The position numbers were made by a program, and so were the translations under genes. Below are positions 59,109-64,000 of a stretch of DNA of 64,000 nt, piece by piece (position 1 is the first letter of the stretch; each line of letters opens with the position of its first letter). The notes under the pieces are model-generated. The model was given only the letters and a program-made list of their open reading frames with translations. It did not search any database and had not been told where the DNA came from. The stretch spans positions 62,001-126,000 of the forward strand of contig NCEM01000022.1 of assembly GCA_002280725.1 (NCBI GenBank), given 5' to 3'. This DNA comes from Alphaproteobacteria bacterium 32-64-14. GTDB lineage: Bacteria; Pseudomonadota; Alphaproteobacteria; Caulobacterales; Hyphomonadaceae.

Positions 59109-59371
59109 ATCTGGCAAGTCAATGGCAGGAATTGTGGCGAATGCGGAATTGTTGCGCTGCGGCGTCCGCCCCGCCCGTTCTTGACCGCCGGCCGCGCCTC
59201 CGTCATATCGCGCGCTTGTCCCACCCAAAGGGGAGCAGGACATGCCATTCGAGATTGCGTTCGCCTCGTGAGCCGCGCCGGTCCGTAAAGGACCGTTAGC
59301 CGCCGCTCGCGCTGAACGCCCGCCGCCCAGCTGAGGCCGCGGATCCTTCCAACGTTCGGACAGGCATTCCC

Positions 59372-59713
59372 TTGAACATCTCAAAATATGAGCAGCGCAC
59401 GCTGCACGCGCTCGCGGCGAGCCGGATCGCTTCGCATCTTTGATGCGAAGTGTGGATCCGTCTCGATTCAAGAATGCAGATCACGCAGCGCGTGATCTGA
59501 AGCGGACGCATCGAACAGCACAAGGACCACCGCGGCGACATCATCGCCGTGGAGTGCATCACCCGCGAAGGCTGGCGCCTCGACGACTGCACGCTCTCCG
59601 TCTTCCGCAAGCTGCGCAAGCGGCGTCTCATCCGCAGCGAGAACGGCGCGCCCTACCGCGTCACCCGAGAAGGACTGGAAGCGGTGCGTGCGCAGGTGGA
59701 CAACAAGGCGTGA
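59372..59713 (+). pseudogene. yjhX: YjhX-family gene disrupted by an 81-bp palindromic insertion
   Basis: YjhX is a small (about 85-residue) conserved protein annotated as a toxin or UPF0386 protein. The 5' part reads MNISKYEQRTLHALAA from TTG 59372, and the 3' part reads GRIEQHKDHRGD...VECITREGWRLDDCTLSVFRKLRKRRLIRSENGAPYRVTREGLEAVRAQ (shown in pieces), which are consecutive in normal YjhX. Between them 81 extra bases (59420-59500) lie in frame but include a TGA at 59441-59443. Removing them leaves a perfect family sequence, ALAASGRIEQ. The full product cannot be made as written. Confidence 0.85.
59420..59500. mobile_element. 81-bp palindrome-rich insertion in yjhX with AGC direct repeat
   Basis: The inserted segment contains two perfect hairpins: CTTCGCATC-TTT-GATGCGAAG (59430-59450) and CAGATCACGC-AGC-GCGTGATCTG (59477-59499). 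AGC at 59420-59422 recurs at 59501-59503 and could be a 3-bp target duplication. It has no coding capacity and does not match the 120-bp repeats. It behaves like a REP/MITE element; the transposase would be elsewhere. Confidence 0.75.
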
Positions 59714-59854
59714 GCGTTGCTGCCTCCCTCACTTGCCATGCAGGTGGGGGAGCGCAGCAGCGACCACCCCAAGCCCGAGCCGTGCTTTCCGCCGCTCCCC
59801 AACATTGCCACCACGCCACACCGCCCCTAAGCAAGAGCAACCCCGGAGGACCGC

Positions 59855-60142
59855 TTGAAACTCGACACGCTTGAACGCTTTCTCGCCGGCCTCGCCGTGC
59901 TCATGTCGGCGGCTGCCCTCGGCGCCGCCTACCTGTTCGAGTTCCAGAGCTATTACTCGGCCTTCGACCGGCTGCAGCGCTCCATCGGTTTCGTGCTCGG
60001 CCCCTGGGTGGTCGCTGCCGCCGTCACCGGCCTGATCTGGCTCGGCGGCAACCTGCTCAAATTCCGTGTGCCCATGCTCGAAGTCTTCTTCACGCTGATC
60101 TGCGGCGCCAGCGCCGTCTCCATCCTCGAGGCGCTCCGGTAG
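59855..60142 (+). CDS. Small membrane protein, hypothetical
   Basis: A 95-residue protein with three hydrophobic stretches: ERFLAGLAVLMSAAALGAAYLF, GFVLGPWVVAAAVTGLIWLGG and VPMLEVFFTLICGASAVSIL. The TTG start at 59855 has GGAGGA six bases upstream, which is a convincing ribosome site. No family recognised. It lies between the disrupted yjhX and the SET gene on the same strand. Confidence 0.65.
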   Translation: MKLDTLERFLAGLAVLMSAAALGAAYLFEFQSYYSAFDRLQRSIGFVLGPWVVAAAVTGLIWLGGNLLKFRVPMLEVFFTLICGASAVSILEALR

Positions 60143-60280
60143 TATTCAAGGGCGCCCACCAGCGTGGCAAAGCAGCCGCGCTCCACTTGCTTCCTGTGAA
60201 GCGAAACCCATTTCTGCTTGCGCCTCACGCTGGCTTCAGCATGAAGGGTGCTCCACGCACCAAGAGAATGATCGAGACGC

Positions 60281-60709
60281 ATGGCCACCCGCAGACGCTA
60301 CAAACCCGGCGACTTCAACCTCGCGGTGAAACGCGCCAGCGCGGGCCTCGGCCTGTTCGCCGCCGGTCCCATCCCGAAGGGCGCCTGCGTGATCGAATAC
60401 ACCGGCACGCCCATGACCAATGCCGAGCGCGAGGCCAGCAACTCGCTCTACCTGTTCGAGATCCATTCCCGCCTGACCATCGATGGCAGCCCGCGCTGGA
60501 ACACGGCGCGCTACATCAATCATTCCTGCAAGCCCAATTGCGAAATCGAGATTTACAAGAACCGCGTCTGGATCTTCGCGCTTCGCAACATCAAGCCCGG
60601 CGAAGAACTCGGTTACGACTACGGCGAGGAATACGTGGGCGCCTACCTCTCCGGCAAATGCCGCTGCGCCGCCTGCGCGCCCGAAGCGCAACGGACGAAA
60701 GCGGCTTAG
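60281..60709 (+). CDS. SET-domain protein with post-SET cysteines
   Basis: A 142-residue stand-alone SET protein, presumed S-adenosylmethionine-dependent lysine methyltransferase. Motifs: GLGLFAAGPIPKGACVIEYTG (pieces of the N-SET), the NHSC motif RYINHSCKPNCE (residues 78-88), ELGYDYG with the catalytic Tyr, and a post-SET cluster KCRCAAC (127-132) that with Cys of NHSC can bind zinc. Bacterial SET proteins often modify ribosomal or chromatin-like proteins; the target here is unknown. ATG 60281. Confidence 0.87.
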   Translation: MATRRRYKPGDFNLAVKRASAGLGLFAAGPIPKGACVIEYTGTPMTNAEREASNSLYLFEIHSRLTIDGSPRWNTARYINHSCKPNCEIEIYKNRVWIFALRNIKPGEELGYDYGEEYVGAYLSGKCRCAACAPEAQRTKAA

Positions 60710-60724
60710 GCAAACTCCCTACCG

Positions 60725-60870
60725 CCCTCGTGGTTCGACGGACGTTCGCCCGATTGCGTCAGGCGAACTGCTCACCATGAGGGCTAAGCGTGCACCTGTG
60801 TGACGAGAGGACCCTCATGGTGAGCAGTTATCGCGTCAAAGACGCGACAACGCCCGTCGAACCACGAGGG
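60725..60870. repeat. Nested palindromic repeat element
   Basis: Outer arms CCCTCGTGGTTCGACGG (60725-60741) and its complement (60854-60870) are a perfect 17-bp inverted repeat. Inner arms AACTGCTCACCATGAGGG (60766-60783) and its complement (60812-60829) are a perfect 18-bp inverted repeat. CCTCATGG/GAACCACGAGG-type ends are typical of REP elements in alphaproteobacteria. It lies between the SET gene and the convergent minus-strand gene. Confidence 0.8.
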
Positions 60871-60909
60871 GCCGGGCTCACAGACTGCAATGCGTGCAAA
60901 AACGTGTGC

Positions 60910-61980
60910 CTAGATCCCGCCGCCCGAGATCGAGAACTTGCGGCGCGTGCCCAGCAGCTTCTGCGCTTCGCCAATCGCCTGCGCGGCAGACTCAGCGAGC
61001 TTCAAGCGCGGCTCGGACCGCAGCGCTTCCAGCGCTTCGGTCAAATGCGAGATGCCTTCGCGCAGCATCACCGGATCGAACCGCTTCTCCGCCTTGAGGC
61101 GCAGCGCGCGTCCAAGCGTGATGTTCGCTGCAATCCAGCGATCCGGCGCTGCCGAACGGTTGATCTCGCCCAGCGTCGAGCGCGCGATCTCCACCGACTT
61201 GTCGATCCACGCGTCATCGCCCGCGAAGGCCAGCTGCAGTGCGCCGGCAGAACTATCGTCCACCATCTCGGCCAGCAGCGCCTGATCGGCCTTCGGCTTC
61301 GACTGAAGGATCGACAGCACGGATTCAACAACAGGCTGCAGCCGCTCTGCGCGGAAATCCTGCGGACGGCCAAGCGCGGGGCGAAACTGCTTGGCCGCCG
61401 CGTACGCCATGGCGCGCGACAGCGCCTCGTTCCACTGATTCCGTTCCTTCGGCATGGCGAGCGTCACCGGCTCGCGCGCCGCTTCGAATGTGTTGGTCGG
61501 CCGGCTCAGGATACGCGCGAAGCCCTTGGCCCCGCCCACAGCGCCACGCGGCGCCTCAGCCCACAGGATCACATCCGCCTCGGTGCGCGCGAGCAGTTGC
61601 TGCGCACGGGCATCGCCCTCGAGGCTGCCCGGATACGACATCACGCGGAACGGTCCGCCGAACATGTAGTCCTTGAGATGCGTATCGACCGCCTTGTGCA
61701 GGAAGCTCGCGATCGCACGCCTGCGTCCCGGCCCGCCACGCACCACGACGATGCGCGCGCCAATCTCGTTCTCGCGGCGGATCGAATTGGCGACCGCGCC
61801 ACGGCGCATGACGAAAACCAGACGCACCAAACCGGCCAGCGCCAGCACGGCCAGGGCAAGGCCCGCGCCCGCCGCCAGCAGCAGCCCGATACCCGCCAGC
61901 GACGGCGAGCCCATGAGCGCTGCTTCCACCGACGCCCAGGCGCCGGACAGAGCTTTGGGGATGCCCGAAAGGAATTCCAT
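60910..61980 (-). CDS. Membrane-anchored hypothetical protein with helical repeat region
   Basis: A 356-residue product (MEFLSGIPKALSGAWASVEA). One strong membrane helix (SLAGIGLLLAAGAGLALAVLALAGLVRLVFVM) lies near residues 27-58. Beyond it the sequence reads IVVVRGGPGRRRAIASFL and AQQLLARTEADVILWAEA, which resembles the Rossmann-like segment seen before TPR repeats in some alphaproteobacterial proteins. The rest is helical, TPR-like. Function unknown. The start 61980 lies 220 bases before tRNA-Arg on the other strand. Confidence 0.65.
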   Translation of the reverse strand: MEFLSGIPKALSGAWASVEAALMGSPSLAGIGLLLAAGAGLALAVLALAGLVRLVFVMRRGAVANSIRRENEIGARIVVVRGGPGRRRAIASFLHKAVDTHLKDYMFGGPFRVMSYPGSLEGDARAQQLLARTEADVILWAEAPRGAVGGAKGFARILSRPTNTFEAAREPVTLAMPKERNQWNEALSRAMAYAAAKQFRPALGRPQDFRAERLQPVVESVLSILQSKPKADQALLAEMVDDSSAGALQLAFAGDDAWIDKSVEIARSTLGEINRSAAPDRWIAANITLGRALRLKAEKRFDPVMLREGISHLTEALEALRSEPRLKLAESAAQAIGEAQKLLGTRRKFSISGGGI

Positions 61981-62199
61981 TAACCGATCCCGCCGCTTCT
62001 GGTTCGCGGCTTTGATGAAACGTTTTAGGGGGGCTGCAATTTCCGCGCAACGGTCCGCGGCGCCCCAGACGCCATTCAGAGGCCATGTGACCTGTCCGTC
62101 ATGTCCCGCCCGGGCACATTTTCCCGGCGGACGCACCGAAAACCGGCATCCAGGCGGGCTGGCGGCAGGCGGTCCGAGCGGGCATAAGGCCGCTGGCGT

Positions 62200-62276
62200 G
62201 ACTCCGTAGCTCAGCCGGATAGAGCACCGGTTTCCTAAACCGGGGGTCGCAGGTTCGAATCCTGCCGGGGTCGCCA
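62200..62276 (+). tRNA. tRNA-Arg (anticodon CCT)
   Basis: A 77-base cloverleaf: acceptor GACTCCG pairs with CGGGGTC (one G-T pair), D arm GCTCAGCCGGATAGAGC, anticodon stem CCGGT/ACCGG with loop TTCCTAA (CCT, reading AGG), T arm GCAGGTTCGAATCCTGC, encoded CCA (62274-62276). No adjacent integrase. Confidence 0.95.
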
Positions 62277-62345
62277 GCCATCTTTCCCGTTCCGATCCCA
62301 GGTCCGGATCATTGCGATTCGGCTGCCCCGGCCTAAGGTTCGCCA

Positions 62346-63146
62346 ATGGGGCGGGCGGGGCAGTTTCACATCACGCGACAGTTTTCCATCACGCGAAGGG
62401 CGGCTTTGGCCGGCATCGCTGTCATCGCCGGCGCCTGCTCGGGCGAAGCCGACCTTGCCGAAGGGGAACGCGGCCGCATCGCCCGGATCATGGATGGCGA
62501 CGCCCTTGCGCTCGACACGGGCCTCCGCGTCCGTCTCGCCGAAATCGAAGCCCCGGCGCCCGGCTACGACGGCCGCGCCGACGAACCCTTCTCCCTCAAG
62601 GCCCGCGCCGCGCTGGAGCGCGCCGCCTTGGGCCGCGAAGCCCGGCTCTGGTATGGCGGCCTCAGCCGCGACGGGTATGAGCGCGCCATCGCCCACGTGA
62701 TCGCCCGCGACGAGGTCGGCGGCGATGTCTGGCTCAACGGCTTGGTTGCGCGGCAAGGCCTCGGCCGCGTCCGCTCCTATCCCGACAACTCCGTCCGCGC
62801 CCGCAGATTGCTCGCCCTCGAAGCCGAAGCGCGGGACGCCAAGCGCGGCCTCTGGGCCGAACCCCACTGGCGTATCCGCACGCTCGACGATCTGGAAGGC
62901 GCCCCGAACTATTCCATCGTGGAAGGTGAGGTCGCATCCCTCGGCGACGTCCCCGGCGATGGCGAAGCGCACCTCACCGCAACCGGCATCCGCTTCGACA
63001 TCGGCGAACGCCTCGGCGAACCAGACATCCAGATCGTCACCGGAACCCGCCTCCGCCTCCGCGGCCGCATCGACACGCGCCCGGTCGCGAAGGGAGCGCC
63101 GCCGCTTATCCGGATCACGCATTGGCCGCAGGTAGAGGTGGTGTGA
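62346..63146 (+). CDS. Exported thermonuclease-family (SNase-like) protein
   Basis: A 266-residue protein. A leader with TRRAALAGIAVIAGAC has a twin-arginine look and a possible lipobox. The SNase-like domain covers about residues 40-165: RIARIMDGDALALDTGLRVRLAEIEAP and LSRDGYERAIAHVI, with LGRVRSYPDNS and RDAKRGLWAEP. The catalytic Arg/Glu/Arg set of staphylococcal nuclease is only partly kept, so nuclease activity is not sure. A C-terminal OB-like segment of 90 residues follows. Its stop overlaps the DUF6883 start by one base. Confidence 0.82.
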   Translation: MGRAGQFHITRQFSITRRAALAGIAVIAGACSGEADLAEGERGRIARIMDGDALALDTGLRVRLAEIEAPAPGYDGRADEPFSLKARAALERAALGREARLWYGGLSRDGYERAIAHVIARDEVGGDVWLNGLVARQGLGRVRSYPDNSVRARRLLALEAEARDAKRGLWAEPHWRIRTLDDLEGAPNYSIVEGEVASLGDVPGDGEAHLTATGIRFDIGERLGEPDIQIVTGTRLRLRGRIDTRPVAKGAPPLIRITHWPQVEVV

Positions 63147-63490
63147 TGGCGACAATGCCGAACGCGGACTTCGCTGTCGTGGAAGACGGAAAGCTGCTGG
63201 CTTACATCCTGGACCCTTCGCACAAGGATGGCTGGCCAAAAGGGCTCTTCCTCGCCGCGCAGGGCTTTAACGTGCTCGATGTCGAGAGCGTTCGGGATGC
63301 GCTCCTGGTTCACGGCCGCACGAACCAGGTTTCGGAGACTGTGCAGACGGCGTTTGGCGTAAAGTACCGCGTTGACGGTCCCATGCGCGCGCCTGCGGGC
63401 GATGTTCAGGTGAGGACTGTCTGGCAGATAGACACTGGACAAACCGCCCCGCGATTCGTCACCATGGTTCCATTGCCGAGGCGCCTATGA
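63146..63490 (+). CDS. DUF6883 domain protein
   Basis: A 114-residue soluble protein: MATMPNADFAVVEDGKLLAYILDPSHKDGWPKGLFLAAQGF (in pieces), then YRVDGPMRAPAGDVQVRTVWQIDTG and PRFVTMVPL. This fits DUF6883, whose members occur alone or at the end of polymorphic toxin proteins. Function unproven; a small RNase-like or toxin fold has been suggested for similar domains. ATG 63146 is coupled to the nuclease gene, and the stop overlaps the DUF4926 start by four bases (ATGA at 63487-63490). Confidence 0.72.
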   Translation: MATMPNADFAVVEDGKLLAYILDPSHKDGWPKGLFLAAQGFNVLDVESVRDALLVHGRTNQVSETVQTAFGVKYRVDGPMRAPAGDVQVRTVWQIDTGQTAPRFVTMVPLPRRL

Positions 63491-63732
63491 TCGCTGAACA
63501 CGCATATGCGGTTTTGACCCGCGACATGCCCGAGCACGGGCTCGCGTCTGGCGACGTGGGCGTGGTCATCCACATTCACAGGCAGTCGGGCAAGGACGAG
63601 CCGATTGGCTACATGCTTGAGCTTTTCACCGTCGATGGCCGATCGATTGGCGAGGTTTCCGTGCCAGCTGATGCCGTTCGCGCGGTCAACGATAATGACC
63701 GCGTTCAGGTGCGCCCCGTCGCAGCCGAGTAA
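63487..63732 (+). CDS. DUF4926 domain protein
   Basis: An 81-residue acidic beta-rich protein: AYAVLTRDMPEHGLASGDVGVVIHIH, then GYMLELFTVDGRSIGEVSVPADAVRAV. The GL.xGDvGvV pattern and small size match DUF4926. Members are often encoded next to DUF6883 genes. The four-base overlap with the preceding gene suggests one functional pair, such as a toxin and its antidote, with this acidic member as antidote. That is inference. Confidence 0.72.
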   Translation: MIAEHAYAVLTRDMPEHGLASGDVGVVIHIHRQSGKDEPIGYMLELFTVDGRSIGEVSVPADAVRAVNDNDRVQVRPVAAE

Positions 63733-63741
63733 CCACCGTAC

Positions 63742-64000
63742 TCAAACGCTCGGAATAAGCCCCGCCTCTTCCGGGTCGCCCACGATCCGGCACAGCGCTG
63801 ACTTCAGCTTGCGCAGCGCCTGGTGTTCGATCTGGCGCACACGCTCTTTCGACACGCCGAGTTTCTGCCCCAGCGATTCCAGCGTCACGCCGTCCTCCAC
63901 CAGCCGGCGTTCGCGGATGATCATCATCTCGCGCTCGCTGAGATCGGCGAGCGCTTCGGCCAGCCACTGGCTGCGCGTCTCGCGATCGCGCGTCAGCATC
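63742..64000 (-). CDS. rpoH: RpoH-type sigma factor, C-terminal part (cut by window edge)
   Basis: Only the last 86 residues are in the window. They form sigma region 4: LSEREMMIIRERRLVEDGVTLESLGQKLG and VSKERVRQIEHQALRKLKSAL, with the -35-recognising helix-turn-helix ending VRQIE. The short tail GDPEEAGLIPSV and the EREMMIIRERRL sequence fit alphaproteobacterial RpoH (sigma32) proteins better than RpoD. The gene extends beyond the right edge. Confidence 0.82.
   Translation of the reverse strand, partial: MLTRDRETRSQWLAEALADLSEREMMIIRERRLVEDGVTLESLGQKLGVSKERVRQIEHQALRKLKSALCRIVGDPEEAGLIPSV

Noticed and set aside
1..64000. CRISPR array, prophage or IS element
   Set aside because: No regularly spaced repeats, no phage structural genes and no transposase or integrase were seen on either strand.

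Overview
This window looks like chromosomal DNA of a high-GC alphaproteobacterium, probably from the Hyphomonadaceae/Caulobacterales side. The reasons are a GcrA cell-cycle regulator with a GANTC-rich upstream region, a CsgH-type curli locus, an Entner-Doudoroff glycolytic set, a long two-domain dCTP deaminase and three Spinster-type MFS carriers. The placement is inferred from gene content only. I see no prophage, IS transposase, CRISPR array or rRNA. There are two tRNAs: Gly (CCC) at 45.6 kb and Arg (CCT) at 62.2 kb.

Layout. 0-8.9 kb is housekeeping: secA 5' part (minus), a SurA/PpiC-type lipoprotein isomerase, argJ, mutT, a 59-residue Flp pilin, an NDUFAF5-like methyltransferase, comF, glutaredoxin, DUF1178, map and radC. 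8.9-13.4 kb holds two MFS carriers, a DUF1643 protein and a possible DUF3916 protein. From 13.6 to 34 kb the order gcrA, argD, argF, hslO, apaG, metZ, dcd forms a backbone. Its gaps carry an ABC-2 permease, an AbiTii-domain protein, TauE/SafE, a BLUF-FolE-SDR-DUF2256 group, a PepSY/TonB-receptor pair, YceI, cyanide-insensitive oxidase CioAB with a DUF2474 subunit, and a GST. 34-45.4 kb holds a serine hydrolase, eda-edd, an esterase, kynA-kynU, a three-gene curli locus and pgl-zwf. 45.6-53.8 kb holds tRNA-Gly, MarR, fRMsr, a cystatin-like lipoprotein, a PhoPQ-related hydrolase, a third MFS carrier, two secreted proteins and ettA. 53.8-64 kb holds palindromic repeats, a membrane/HTH protein, SDR, TonB/M56/BlaI, a disrupted yjhX, a SET protein, tRNA-Arg, a nuclease, a DUF6883/DUF4926 pair and the 3' part of an rpoH-like sigma gene.

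How the genes work together. Zwf, Pgl, Edd and Eda give a complete glucose-6-phosphate to pyruvate plus glyceraldehyde-3-phosphate route, although pgl-zwf and edd-eda are separated by curli and kynurenine genes. ArgJ, ArgD and ArgF are three arginine-biosynthesis steps. The BLUF sensor sits directly behind GTP cyclohydrolase I and an SDR, and a DUF2256 protein is divergent, so a light-related role is likely for the group.

The most striking observations are sequence lesions in otherwise recognisable genes. ArgD and argF are fused out of frame by an apparent deletion. EttA lacks about 19-20 residues of its second ATPase domain. A 19-bp tandem duplication shifts the frame near the start of the first MFS gene. 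An 81-bp palindrome-rich insertion puts a stop codon in yjhX. These are either real genome changes or assembly errors, and reads across the four junctions would decide.
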